From Mucilaginibacter pallidiroseus (GTDB taxonomy: Bacteria; Bacteroidota; Bacteroidia; Sphingobacteriales; Sphingobacteriaceae): a stretch of 64,000 nt of DNA. Both the position numbers and the translations under genes were made by a program. Of the stretch, positions 46,088 to 55,191 are shown in pieces. The notes beneath the pieces are model-generated. The model was not told where the DNA came from, made no database searches, and was given only the letters and a program-made list of their open reading frames with translations. The stretch's first letter is position 1; every line of letters begins with the position of its first letter. The stretch covers positions 124,001 to 188,000 of the forward strand of contig NZ_VOEJ01000004.1 in assembly GCF_007846085.1 (NCBI RefSeq). Direction: 5' to 3'.

Positions 46088-46534
46088 ATGACAACTAAAG
46101 GTCAAATCCTATTATCATTTTTCGCGATTGGTTCATTAATCGCTATATCAAATACAGCAAGTGCACAGCAAATCAGCGACAGCAATCTTAAGAAGAACAC
46201 CGCACCTGTTACCAATGCTGTAAGCTATCTGTCGCGGTTGCAGCCCATAACGTTTGAGTACAATAAGGATGCTAACAAGCAACTAAATTTACCCTCGGGC
46301 CTGCAATACGGCTTTAATGCCGACGAATTAAAACAAGTTGTGCCTGCCGCGGTAAGTATGCAAAACAACTGGTACCGCGCCGGTAAAAACAATCAAAGAT
46401 CAGTGTCCACTGCAAACGTGGAATTGGAGAAACTGGTTCCTTTGTTAGTAGCTGCTGTTAAAGATCAGCAGGTTGAAATTGAAAACCTAAAGAGCGAAAT
46501 AGCCAGATTAAAAACCGGAAGCGGTACTAAATAA
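46088..46534 (+). CDS. Exported tail-fibre / S74 chaperone-like domain protein
   Basis: 148 residues from MTTKGQILLSFFAIGS (46088), with a signal peptide ending ASA-Q. The region LSRLQPITFEYNKD through LQYGFNADELKQVVPAAV resembles the intramolecular chaperone of endosialidase (peptidase S74) found at the C-terminus of phage tail fibres and, in Bacteroidota, in free-standing exported proteins. A C-terminal coiled coil (KDQQVEIENLKSEIARLK) supports trimerisation. The S74 catalytic Ser/Lys pair is not evident. Confidence 0.75.
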   Translation: MTTKGQILLSFFAIGSLIAISNTASAQQISDSNLKKNTAPVTNAVSYLSRLQPITFEYNKDANKQLNLPSGLQYGFNADELKQVVPAAVSMQNNWYRAGKNNQRSVSTANVELEKLVPLLVAAVKDQQVEIENLKSEIARLKTGSGTK

Positions 46535-46601
46535 AAGCGACAAGCCGATAGATCGTGGAGTCAGTCTGAGCCTGTAAGAATTAACTTGCAATTCAAGTTT
46601 C

Positions 46602-46641
46602 AAAGAGGTTGTTCTCATCAGCAGAACAGCCTCTTTTGTTT
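46602..46641 (+). terminator. Terminator after 46088-46534 gene
   Basis: AAAGAGGTTGTTCT and AGAACAGCCTCTTT form a long stem (one mismatch) with a 7-nt loop, followed by TGTTTTAT. Confidence 0.85.
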
Positions 46642-46701
46642 TATGCCTTCAACATTTTAGGACAAAGCTTGTTAATAGGGCTTACAAACAAAAAAATCCG
46701 T

Positions 46702-47123
46702 ATGATAAGCGCTAACATATTTAAACTATTCTTTGCCCTTGCAATTGCCGTTACGTTAAGCGCTTGCAGTAAAAAGCTAAACAGTGAAGGTTGTCCAACA
46801 AACCAAATGTGCACCATGGAGTTTGCTACGCTGGGACTGCAATTTGTTGACGGAGCAGGCAATGCCGTAGCGGTTAAAAACGTAACGATTACTAATAAGC
46901 GAACAAATCAACCAATCGTTGCAAACAACGATGCTCCTGCATCCGGTAATTATGTGATTGTAACGGATGCCAACAAAAAAAGGAACTATCTACAACCGGC
47001 GATGATGTTGAAGTGGTTGCGACGACTGCCGACGGTCGTACAAAAACGGTTGTTTATAAAATATCAGGTGGTTGCAATTGCCACGTTAAAATTATTTCGG
47101 GCGATACAAAAGTTGTGTTTTAA
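46702..47123 (+). pseudogene. Small lipoprotein gene, frameshifted at an A7 run
   Basis: The start ATG at 46702 gives MISANIFKLFFALAIAVTLS with lipobox LSAC and CSKKLNSEGC. The frame is sensible to VTDANKK near 46980; after that the listed frame is basic and unlike a protein, and would run 80 bp into the GH32 gene. Shifting by -1 at the A7 run 46975-46981 restores ELSTTGDDVEVVATTADGRT and VVYKISGGCNCHVKIISGDT, ending with a TAA at 47121-47123, 29 bp before the next ATG. The restored product is about 140 residues. Homopolymer decay, sequencing error or slippage are all possible. Function is unknown. Confidence 0.7.
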
Positions 47124-47152
47124 TAACGGTAGCTTTATACAAACCTTAAGTT

Positions 47153-48718
47153 ATGAAACCACGCCACATCATTATTGCTGCTTTATCGTTAATAGCATTT
47201 GCTGCCTGCAAGCAATCTGGCAAATCAACCGCTGAAGCCGGCAAGGATACTGCTAATGTCGTAAATGCCGATAGTGCCTATAACGAGCAATACAGGTTGC
47301 AGGCGCACTGGTCGCCAAAGGCAAAGTGGACTAATGACCCAAATGGGTTGATATTGCATAACGGTACTTACCATCTATTCTATCAGCATTATCCGGACTC
47401 AACGGTTTGGGGGCCAATGCACTGGGGGCACGCAACCAGTAAAGATTTAGTTACCTGGAAACAACAGCCTATTGCGTTGTATCCTGATAGCTTGGGTTAT
47501 ATCTTCAGCGGCAGTATTGTAGCCGACGAAAAAAATACCTCGGGTTTGGGTGAGGGTGGCAAAACACCTTTGGTGGCCATATTTACTCATCACGACCCAA
47601 AGGGTGAAAAAAGCGGATCAAGCACTTATCAAAACCAGAGTATAGCTTACAGTTTGGACGAAGGCCAAACCTGGACCAAGTATGCCAATAACCCTGTGCT
47701 CAAAAATCCGGGCATAAAAGATTTTCGTGATCCAAAGGTGTTTTGGTACGCACCGCAAAATAAATGGTTAATGAGTTTGGCCACTAAAGACAGGATAACT
47801 TTCTATTCGTCTGCTAACCTTAAAAACTGGAAAAAGGAAAGCGAGTTCGGCGAAAAGCTTGGCGGCCACGGCGGCGTATGGGAATGTCCCGATCTGATAT
47901 CGCTAAAACTAAACGGCAAACAATATTGGGTATTGCTGGTAAGCATTAACCCTGGAGGGCCAAACGGTGGCTCGGCCACGCAATACTTTGTAGGTAATTT
48001 TGATGGTAATAAATTTACACCATTAGACAGCCAAACCCGCTGGATAGACTACGGGCCGGATGATTATGCCGGCGTAACATTTGGCGGTACCGGCGATCGT
48101 AAAATATTTTTGGGTTGGATGGGTAATTGGCTTTACGCCAACCAGGTGCCAACAAAAAACTGGCGCAATGCCATGACTATTCCGCGCGAACTTTCATTGC
48201 TTTCAAACAAGGGGCGTGTCTTCCTGGCATCAACGCCGGTTAAGGAATTGGGTAATTTGGCAATGCAAACTGAAAAGGTTGATGGAAATCAGCTAACACC
48301 AGGTGCAGACGTATTTCAGGTAATTAAGCAAAGTCCTGCACAATTTACCCTGCATTTTACCACCCCACAATTAAGGGATTATAAGTTGGTGTTAGCAAAT
48401 GATGCAGGTGAGGAATTAGTGATAGGCTATGATGCAGCTAAAACACGTTACTATATCGATCGCAGCAAAGCGGGCGATAATAGCTTCAGCAAGCAATTTG
48501 CAGGTGTAGCTTATGCTCCGCGCATTTCATCAGCTTTAAATTCTGATTTAAAATTAGTGGTAGATGCCTCATCCATAGAGCTTTTTGCCGATGGCGGGTT
48601 GAGTAATTTGACGAGCGTGTTTTTTCCTAAAGCGCCCTACACCCATCTAAAAGTTGAGGCCAAGGACATGAAGGTTGAGAACATGGAAGTGTCGCCACTA
48701 AAATCTATCTGGAAGTAA
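47153..48718 (+). CDS. GH32 fructan hydrolase (levanase/inulinase/invertase), lipoprotein
   Basis: 521 residues with a lipoprotein signal (lipobox FAAC, Cys19), so it is anchored to a membrane or the surface. The five-bladed propeller of GH32 has its nucleophile in WTNDPNG (Asp62), the transition-state stabiliser in FRDP (Asp193) and the acid/base in WECPD (Glu244). The C-terminal beta-sandwich domain follows from about residue 385. It hydrolyses beta-fructosides such as levan, inulin or sucrose; the exact bond cannot be told. No SusC/SusD pair is adjacent, unlike typical polysaccharide loci. Confidence 0.93.
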   Translation: MKPRHIIIAALSLIAFAACKQSGKSTAEAGKDTANVVNADSAYNEQYRLQAHWSPKAKWTNDPNGLILHNGTYHLFYQHYPDSTVWGPMHWGHATSKDLVTWKQQPIALYPDSLGYIFSGSIVADEKNTSGLGEGGKTPLVAIFTHHDPKGEKSGSSTYQNQSIAYSLDEGQTWTKYANNPVLKNPGIKDFRDPKVFWYAPQNKWLMSLATKDRITFYSSANLKNWKKESEFGEKLGGHGGVWECPDLISLKLNGKQYWVLLVSINPGGPNGGSATQYFVGNFDGNKFTPLDSQTRWIDYGPDDYAGVTFGGTGDRKIFLGWMGNWLYANQVPTKNWRNAMTIPRELSLLSNKGRVFLASTPVKELGNLAMQTEKVDGNQLTPGADVFQVIKQSPAQFTLHFTTPQLRDYKLVLANDAGEELVIGYDAAKTRYYIDRSKAGDNSFSKQFAGVAYAPRISSALNSDLKLVVDASSIELFADGGLSNLTSVFFPKAPYTHLKVEAKDMKVENMEVSPLKSIWK

Positions 48719-48731
48719 TAGGTGTAAAGCC

Positions 48732-48823
48732 CGTGTCATTGCGAGGAGCGGAGTGACGTGGCAATCTCCTCGTAATTAATGCCAACGACGGGATTGCCAC
48801 GCTGTCGCTCGCAATGACATACT
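48732..48823. repeat. CATTGCGA-family palindromic repeat, complete pair
   Basis: The left arm GTGTCATTGCGAGGAGCGGA (48732) runs through TGGCAATCTCCTCG; the right arm GGGATTGCCACGCTGTCGCT ends CGCAATGACAT at about 48821. It lies between the converging GH32 and purU genes. Confidence 0.85.
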
Positions 48824-48868
48824 TAGCGCATTCATTTCTCACTTTTGTACCTACAATAACCGAGCGCA

Positions 48869-49693
48869 CTACTCCAGCACCACCGTCTTATTTTTGTAAA
48901 CAAACACTCTATCATCAAAAACCAGCTTCAGGGCTTTTGCCAAAACTGCCGTTTCAATTTCTTTTCCCGCTTTTACCATATCTTTAACGGTGAGCGAGTG
49001 GTTGGCTGGGATAATTTGCTGGGCTATTATTGGCCCTTCATCCAATTCGTTGGTAACATAATGGGCGGTAGCGCCAATCAGTTTTACACCGCGTTCGTGT
49101 GCCTGTCGGTAGGGGTTGGCACCAGCAAATGCGGGTAAAAAGGAGTGGTGTATATTGATAATCTGCATTGGGAAACTACCTACAAAACCGGGCGATAATA
49201 TCCGCATAAATTTTGCCAGCACCAGGTAGTCAAAATCGTACTGAGCTATCAGGCTTTTTACATCTTGTTCAAATGCATTTTTGTCGCTGCCTGCCTCCGC
49301 TAAATGGAATGGGATATCGAAACGTTTGCATATATCCTGCAGGGTGTTATGGTTGCCAATAACGCATTGCACCTGCGCCCCCAGTGTGCCAAAATAATTA
49401 CGTACCAATATATCTGCAAGGCAATGGTACTCCTTGGTTACCAGCACTATTATCTTTTTTAAAGCGACGGGATTTGTCTTGATAGATGCACCATCGGGCA
49501 GTACTTTACCGAGCTCATTTTTAAGCGTGAACGCATCAATTGTACCCTCCACGTCAACACGCATAAAAAACAAACGGGCGTCGTTGTCCACATGCTCATG
49601 CATGCTTATTATATTAAGTTGGTGCTTGGCCAAAAGGCTCGAAATGGTGGCTACAAGGCCTACGCGGTCGGTGCATTGTATTACGATAATCAT
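48869..49693 (-). CDS. purU: Formyltetrahydrofolate deformylase
   Basis: 274 residues. An N-terminal ACT domain (CTDRVGLVATISSLLAKH) is followed by the formyltransferase-like hydrolase domain. Catalytic Asn, His and Asp are in VIGNHN, IINIHHSFLPAF and NELDEGPII. The enzyme releases formate from 10-formyl-THF, supplying formate for purine synthesis and balancing one-carbon pools. It is divergent from mraZ, with about 170 bp between starts. Confidence 0.95.
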   Translation of the reverse strand: MIIVIQCTDRVGLVATISSLLAKHQLNIISMHEHVDNDARLFFMRVDVEGTIDAFTLKNELGKVLPDGASIKTNPVALKKIIVLVTKEYHCLADILVRNYFGTLGAQVQCVIGNHNTLQDICKRFDIPFHLAEAGSDKNAFEQDVKSLIAQYDFDYLVLAKFMRILSPGFVGSFPMQIINIHHSFLPAFAGANPYRQAHERGVKLIGATAHYVTNELDEGPIIAQQIIPANHSLTVKDMVKAGKEIETAVLAKALKLVFDDRVFVYKNKTVVLE

Positions 49694-49790
49694 AGCATTA
49701 ATTGGGACGGTGATTTATGGCCGTAAAGCTATAATTTATAAGGCTTTACGCAACGAAGAAGCATCCAAAAAATTGTTGATAACTTTTTGG

Positions 49791-49820
49791 TGGTAAAAAG
49801 TGGTAAAAAGTGGTAAAAGT
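49791..49820 (+). promoter_or_regulatory. MraZ operator: three 10-bp direct repeats upstream of mraZ
   Basis: TGGTAAAAAG occurs at 49791-49800 and 49801-49810, then TGGTAAAAGT at 49811-49820. The 10-bp period puts each TGG on the same helical face, as in the TGGGN repeats bound by MraZ in other bacteria. The mraZ start is 40 bp downstream, so autoregulation of the dcw cluster is expected. Confidence 0.8.
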
Positions 49821-49859
49821 AATTTACTTTTACGTTACAAAAATTGCCGACGCGCTATA

Positions 49860-50324
49860 ATGTCTTATCTAACCGGAGAATTTGAATGTAAACTGGATGC
49901 CAAGGGGCGGATGATGATCCCTGCAGGCCTCAAAAAGCAGCTTCCTGAAGCTGACAATGAGGGCCTTGTGATCAACCGCGGTCTTGAAAAGTATCTTGTT
50001 ATTTACACCAAAAAGGAATGGGATAAGAAGCTTGACGAACTGAGCAAACTTAACGAATACGATAGGAATAGCATCAAGTTTGTGAGATATTTTACCGCCG
50101 GCGCGACGAATTTGCAACCTGATACCGCAGGCAGGGTAAACTTGCCAAAAAATCTTTTGGACTATGCAGGCATTACCGGCGATGTAGTGTTAACCTGTAT
50201 GCTTAACAAGATTGAGGTTTGGGATAAGGCTGCGCACCAGGAAATGATTAATAACGAGCCCGAGAATTTTGCCGAACTGGCCGAATTGGTTATGGGTAAC
50301 AAAGGGAGGGGGCGTGATGAGTAA
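49860..50324 (+). CDS. mraZ: Transcriptional regulator MraZ
   Basis: 154 residues from MSYLTGEFECKLDAKGR (49860); the longer frame from 49800 translates the operator itself. Two AbrB-like swapped-hairpin repeats carry the DxxxR DNA-binding motifs DAKGR (Asp13, Arg17) and DTAGR. MraZ forms ring-shaped oligomers and represses the dcw cluster it heads. The stop codon overlaps the rsmH start by 8 nt. Confidence 0.96.
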   Translation: MSYLTGEFECKLDAKGRMMIPAGLKKQLPEADNEGLVINRGLEKYLVIYTKKEWDKKLDELSKLNEYDRNSIKFVRYFTAGATNLQPDTAGRVNLPKNLLDYAGITGDVVLTCMLNKIEVWDKAAHQEMINNEPENFAELAELVMGNKGRGRDE

Positions 50325-51219
50325 TTACCACGTACCCGTAATGCTTCAGGAATGTATTGAGGCTTTAAATATTAAGGCTGATGGTACTTACGTTGATGTT
50401 ACCTTTGGCGGCGGCGGTCACTCGCGCGAAATTATGAAACACCTGGGCGAAGGCGGGCGTTTGCTGGCTTTTGATCAGGATGCTGATGCTCAGCGTAACG
50501 TGATAGATGATGAGCGCTTTGTGTTTGTCGACCAAAACTTTCGATATCTCAAAAACTTTAGTCGTTTACATGATGCGGTGCCGGTTGATGGTATCCTTGC
50601 TGATCTTGGTGTGTCATCGCATCAGTTTGATGAGGCTGATCGTGGTTTTTCTATCCGTTTTGATGCGGAGCTGGATATGCGCATGAATCAGGCATCAGAC
50701 CTGAGTGCCAAAGAGGTGGTAAACAATTATGCTGAGGCTGATCTGCACAGGATTTTCGGCATGTACGGCGAAATACAAAATGCCAAATCACTTGCCAAAA
50801 CCATTGTAACTGCCAGGTTGAACGGGCCTATAAATACGGTGGCCGATCTTAAAAATGCGATCAGCAATCTTATCCCGAGAGGGAAAGAGAATAAATATCT
50901 GGCGCAGGTTTTCCAGGCGCTGCGTATCGAGGTTAACCAGGAGTTGGAGGCGCTAAAAGATTTTTTAAACCAAAGTGCTGATGTGCTGGCACCCGGCGGC
51001 AGGCTGGTGGTAATGTCATACCATTCACTTGAAGACAGGTTGGTAAAAAATTTCATTGCCAAAGGTAAGTTCAGCGGCGAGTTGGAAAAAGATATTTACG
51101 GGAACGATAACCGCCCTTTTGATGCTGTTAGCAGGGGTGCAATTACCGCTACCGAAGACGAGATAAAAGATAATAACCGTGCACGCAGTGCTAAATTAAG
51201 AATAGCTGTTAAGAGATGA
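50317..51219 (+). CDS. rsmH: 16S rRNA (cytosine(1402)-N(4))-methyltransferase
   Basis: 300 residues from MSNYHVPVMLQECIEAL (50317), inside the end of mraZ. The SAM motif is VDVTFGGGGHSREIM near residue 26, with GILADLGVSSHQFDEADRGFS and the C-terminal VMSYHSLEDRLVKNF block specific to RsmH (MraW). It methylates N4 of C1402 in the ribosomal P site. Stop and ftsL start overlap as ATGA. Confidence 0.97.
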   Translation: MSNYHVPVMLQECIEALNIKADGTYVDVTFGGGGHSREIMKHLGEGGRLLAFDQDADAQRNVIDDERFVFVDQNFRYLKNFSRLHDAVPVDGILADLGVSSHQFDEADRGFSIRFDAELDMRMNQASDLSAKEVVNNYAEADLHRIFGMYGEIQNAKSLAKTIVTARLNGPINTVADLKNAISNLIPRGKENKYLAQVFQALRIEVNQELEALKDFLNQSADVLAPGGRLVVMSYHSLEDRLVKNFIAKGKFSGELEKDIYGNDNRPFDAVSRGAITATEDEIKDNNRARSAKLRIAVKR

Positions 51220-51623
51220 CCAATCGTTTACGTACAGAAATTCAGGAAGAAGAAGTAGTAGAACAGGAGATTGTTGTAGAAGAAAAACCGCGCCGCGATT
51301 TTTCTGACAATTTTTTTGTGAAACTGCTTACCAAAGGCGCCATCAGCACTGATGATGCTACCCGCGCATTGCCGTTTGTATTGTACCTGGCCTTTTTGGG
51401 TATGCTTTATATAGGCAACAGGCACATGTCTGAGCAAAACATACGTGATATTGATAAAATAAGCAAAGAAGTTAAGGAGCTGAGCTGGGAATATAAAAGC
51501 AGCAAAGCCGAACTTGCATTTAAGAGTACTTTAACCGAGGTTGCCAAGCGTGCCGATACTTTGGGTATCCGTACGGCCGAGGAGCCTCCGCAAAAGATAA
51601 CTGTAAAGGAGGATGCACAGTAA
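51216..51623 (+). CDS. FtsL-like cell division protein
   Basis: 135 residues: a charged cytoplasmic tail rich in Glu, one transmembrane helix (LPFVLYLAFLGMLYIGNRH, about 48-66) and a periplasmic coiled coil (DIDKISKEVKELSWEYKSSKAE). This topology, its size and its position between rsmH and the PBP gene identify it as FtsL, which recruits FtsB/FtsQ and FtsW/FtsI. Sequence similarity to E. coli FtsL is low. It overlaps its neighbours at both ends (ATGA, TAATG). Confidence 0.85.
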   Translation: MTNRLRTEIQEEEVVEQEIVVEEKPRRDFSDNFFVKLLTKGAISTDDATRALPFVLYLAFLGMLYIGNRHMSEQNIRDIDKISKEVKELSWEYKSSKAELAFKSTLTEVAKRADTLGIRTAEEPPQKITVKEDAQ

Positions 51624-53713
51624 TGAGCATAAGAACTAACATATTGTTAAGAGTATATATCGCCTTCGGGTTGATATTGCTGTTTGCGGCAGCTGTTATA
51701 TTCCAGCTGTGCCGTGTGCAGTTTGCGCAAGGCGACAAATGGAAGGCGATGGCCAAAACCATGTCTACCCGTTACAAAAATATCGAAGCTGCAAGGGGGA
51801 ATATCTTTGCGGTTGATGGCAGTTTGCTGGCAACGTCGGTACCCGAATACGAGTTGCGTATGGATATGCTTGCGGGCGGTATTGCAGATGAAAAGGTGTT
51901 CGATGAAAAGATCGATTCCTTGTCAATGAAGTTGGCCCAGGTTTATAAAGATAAAACCGCACGCGAGTATTCAAGAATGTTTCGTGAGGCCCGTAAAGAC
52001 AGTTCACGTTATCAGTTGGTGCGCCGCAGGGTTACTTATAACGAGTTGAAGCAAATACGCAAGTTCCCCGTATTTAACCTGGGTAAGTACAAGGGCGGTT
52101 TAATAGTGGTCCAGCAAAACAAACGCATACTACCTTTCCGTTCGCTGGCTGCGCGTACCATAGGGTATAAAAATGATAACGTAGCCAACGCAGTTGGTTT
52201 GGAAGGTGCTTACGCCAGCTACATAAATGGCGAAAGTGGCAAACGCCTGGAGCAGCGCATAGCAGGTGGGGTTTGGATGCCTGTTAATGAGGAAGATGAG
52301 ATTGCACCTAAAGAGGGTGCTGATATTATATCTACCATAGACATCAACATGCAGGACCTTGCACAAAGCGCGCTTGAAAAGCAGTTGATTAAAAGCCATG
52401 CAGATCACGGTGCCGTTATTGTGATGGAAGTTGAAACCGGCGAGATAAGGGCAGTGGCCAATTTTTCGAAGGTTGAAGAGGGAATCTATAAAGAGAAATT
52501 CAATTACGCCATTGCCGGTAACCAGGATCCGGGTTCTACCTTCAAGCTGGCATCATACATGGCGCTAATTGAGGATAAGCTAATAGATACCAACACCATG
52601 ATTGGTACGGGCTATTACCAGATACCAGGCAAGCTGATAACCGACTCGCACCCTAAAATTGAAACGGTAACAGCTAAGAAAGCTTTTGAAGAATCGTCTA
52701 ACGCCGCCATTGCGAAACTGATAAATATACATTACGGGGAAAATCAATCAAGGTTTACAGACCATTTGTATGATTGGCATCTGAACGAAAAAATGGGTTT
52801 GCAAATCCCCGGCGAAGCGCAGCCTGTAGTGAAAAACCCAAAGAACCGCAGCTGGAACAAAAAAATGACCCTGCCGCAAATGGCTTATGGTTACGAGATG
52901 CAGCTAACGCCGCTTAAAATGCTTTCGTTTTACAATGCGGTAGCCAATAACGGTAAGTACGTAGCGCCAATTTTTGTGCGCGAAATTCGCCGTTTAGGTA
53001 ATACTGTCGAGCAATTTAAAGCACGCGTTATTAATGATAAGATCTGCTCGGACGTTACGCTGAGCAAAATGAAAAAGATGCTTGAGGGTGTGGTTACCGA
53101 GGGTAGCGGTAAGCAAATTGTTTATAATCCGCTTTATAAAATTGCAGGTAAAACAGGTACCGCACAAGTGGCCGACGGTAACCGTGGCTACCGCGGCAAA
53201 AGGCAATACCAGGCATCGTTTGTTGGATACTTCCCTGCTGAAAAGCCTAAGTATTCCATGATCGTTGTAATTAACGATCCTAAAGGCGCATACTACGGTG
53301 CAACGGTATCGGGCCCGGTTTTCAGGGAGGTGGCTGATAAGATATTTGCAAGCGACCTTGAATTGAAACGCGCGCCCGAACGTCTTATTGGTAACACTAC
53401 TATGCCTAAAGCAAAACAAGGCAACAGCAAGGCGTTGAAGAAAGCTTACGATAAATTGGGTTTGAAGCCATTGTATGCATCAGTAACTCCGGTAGGTGTT
53501 GATACCAGCAACGGTCTTTCGTTCGAGGAAAATAAAGTTAAGGCCGGTACGGTGCCAAATGTTACAGGCATGGGCCTAAGCGATGCACTGTATGTAATGG
53601 GAAATGCGGGTTATAAAGTTAAAGTAGTTGGTAGTGGTGTTGTTGCTTCGCAATCTGTAACGGGTGGCAGTGCGATACCTAAAGGTTCAAAAATAACAAT
53701 AGAACTGCAATGA
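51623..53713 (+). CDS. ftsI: Division-specific penicillin-binding protein (FtsI/PBP2x-like) with PASTA domain
   Basis: 696 residues. An N-terminal membrane anchor (about 10-30) is followed by the PBP dimerisation domain with EAARGNIFAVDGSLLA and then the transpeptidase. The active serine is in GSTFKLASY (about residue 305), the SxN motif in ESSNAAIAK and the KTG motif in AGKTGTAQV (about 509). One PASTA domain follows at the C-terminus (VPNVTGMGLSDALYVMGNAG, from about 642), a feature more often described in Gram-positive PBPs but regular in Bacteroidota. It cross-links septal peptidoglycan with FtsW. Confidence 0.95.
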   Translation: MSIRTNILLRVYIAFGLILLFAAAVIFQLCRVQFAQGDKWKAMAKTMSTRYKNIEAARGNIFAVDGSLLATSVPEYELRMDMLAGGIADEKVFDEKIDSLSMKLAQVYKDKTAREYSRMFREARKDSSRYQLVRRRVTYNELKQIRKFPVFNLGKYKGGLIVVQQNKRILPFRSLAARTIGYKNDNVANAVGLEGAYASYINGESGKRLEQRIAGGVWMPVNEEDEIAPKEGADIISTIDINMQDLAQSALEKQLIKSHADHGAVIVMEVETGEIRAVANFSKVEEGIYKEKFNYAIAGNQDPGSTFKLASYMALIEDKLIDTNTMIGTGYYQIPGKLITDSHPKIETVTAKKAFEESSNAAIAKLINIHYGENQSRFTDHLYDWHLNEKMGLQIPGEAQPVVKNPKNRSWNKKMTLPQMAYGYEMQLTPLKMLSFYNAVANNGKYVAPIFVREIRRLGNTVEQFKARVINDKICSDVTLSKMKKMLEGVVTEGSGKQIVYNPLYKIAGKTGTAQVADGNRGYRGKRQYQASFVGYFPAEKPKYSMIVVINDPKGAYYGATVSGPVFREVADKIFASDLELKRAPERLIGNTTMPKAKQGNSKALKKAYDKLGLKPLYASVTPVGVDTSNGLSFEENKVKAGTVPNVTGMGLSDALYVMGNAGYKVKVVGSGVVASQSVTGGSAIPKGSKITIELQ

Positions 53714-55170
53714 GATATTTAAGCGATATAATTGATGGCTTAGCCTTTACCGAGTTACAAGGTAGTGCCGATGTAGAGATATCTGCCGTTGTGTTCGATT
53801 CGCGCAAGGTAGTGCCCGGCTGCATGTTTGTAGCCGTTAAGGGTACTGCTGTAGATGGCCACGATTATATTGAACAAGCTGTTAAGGATGGCGCCATAGC
53901 CATTATCTGCGAAGAGCTACCTGCCCATACAGCTGCCGAAGCCGACTTTTTAATGGTGGCCGATTCGGCAAAGGCGCTGGCAACAATAGCCGCTAATTTT
54001 TATGAAAATCCATCAACCAACTTAAAACTTGTTGGTGTTACAGGTACCAACGGTAAAACCACCGTAGCTACCTTGTTATATAAGTTGTTTATAGATATGG
54101 GCTACAAGTGCGGCCTGTTATCTACCGTAGAGAATCAGGTTAATGGTCGCATTATTCCGTCAACCCATACCACGCCAGATCCGGTAGCACTTAACAGTTT
54201 GCTGGCTGATATGGTTAACGAGGGTTGCGACTATTGCTTTATGGAGGTAAGCTCGCACGCTGTGGCTCAACACCGTATTGACGGATTAAAGTTTTCGGGT
54301 GCAATATTTACCAATCTTACGCACGATCATCTTGATTACCATAAAACCTTTGATAGCTATTTAAAAGCTAAAAAGGCGTTCTTTGATGGCTTGCCTAAAA
54401 ACGCTTTTGCGTTAACCAACGCCGATGATAAAAACGGTAACGTAATGTTGCAGAATACCGCGGCGCACCGCAAATCATACGGTTTAAAAAACATGGCCGA
54501 TTACCGTGCACGCATCATCGAGAATCAGTTTGGCGGTTTGCTGCTGAATATTGATAGCGAGGAGGTATGGTTTAAACTGGTAGGCACATTTAACGCCTAT
54601 AATTTGTTGGCGGTATACTCGGCAGCTATGCTGCTTGATCAGGATAAATCAAAAGTATTGGTTAGCCTGAGTAAGCTTACCGGTGCCGAAGGCAGGTTTG
54701 AATACATAGTTGCCCCTAATAAAGTAATAGGTATTGTTGATTACGCCCATACCCCCGATGCTGTGCAGAACGTGTTGAGCACTATCCATGACATCCGTAA
54801 GGGTAACGAAAAGGTGATTACCATACTTGGCTGTGGTGGTGACAGGGATAAAACAAAGCGACCGGTTATGGCCCGCACGGCTTGCGAGTGGAGCGACAAA
54901 GTGATATTAACGTCTGACAACCCTCGTACGGAAGACCCGGCCCAGATCATCAAGGAAATGGAAGAAGGTGTCGACCCAGCCTTTAAACGCCATACGCTAA
55001 GCATAGTTGATAGAAGGGAAGCGATTAAAACCGCTTGCATGCTTGCACAACCGGGGGATATTATTTTGCTTGCCGGCAAAGGCCACGAGAAATACCAGGA
55101 GATAAACGGCGTAAAGAACCATTTCGACGATATGGAAGAATTGCAAACGCGCTTTAAGGATTTGAACTGA
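53710..55170 (+). CDS. murE: UDP-MurNAc-L-Ala-D-Glu--2,6-diaminopimelate ligase
   Basis: A 486-residue Mur ligase. The ATP-binding motif is VTGTNGKTTVATLL (about 109-122), and the central FTNLTHDHLDYHKTFDSY block carries the conserved histidine. The motif DNPR at about 403 is the signature for meso-diaminopimelate as the third residue rather than lysine. Start overlaps the PBP stop (ATGA). Confidence 0.97.
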   Translation: MRYLSDIIDGLAFTELQGSADVEISAVVFDSRKVVPGCMFVAVKGTAVDGHDYIEQAVKDGAIAIICEELPAHTAAEADFLMVADSAKALATIAANFYENPSTNLKLVGVTGTNGKTTVATLLYKLFIDMGYKCGLLSTVENQVNGRIIPSTHTTPDPVALNSLLADMVNEGCDYCFMEVSSHAVAQHRIDGLKFSGAIFTNLTHDHLDYHKTFDSYLKAKKAFFDGLPKNAFALTNADDKNGNVMLQNTAAHRKSYGLKNMADYRARIIENQFGGLLLNIDSEEVWFKLVGTFNAYNLLAVYSAAMLLDQDKSKVLVSLSKLTGAEGRFEYIVAPNKVIGIVDYAHTPDAVQNVLSTIHDIRKGNEKVITILGCGGDRDKTKRPVMARTACEWSDKVILTSDNPRTEDPAQIIKEMEEGVDPAFKRHTLSIVDRREAIKTACMLAQPGDIILLAGKGHEKYQEINGVKNHFDDMEELQTRFKDLN

Positions 55171-55191
55171 TAGTGCATCAAAATACAACGC

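Noticed and set aside
46975..46981. Programmed -1 ribosomal frameshift at the A7 run
   Set aside because: The zero-frame codons are AAC AAA AAA AGG, which do not give a good X XXY YYZ re-pairing in the -1 frame, and no downstream stimulatory hairpin was evident. Decay, error or transcriptional slippage is simpler.
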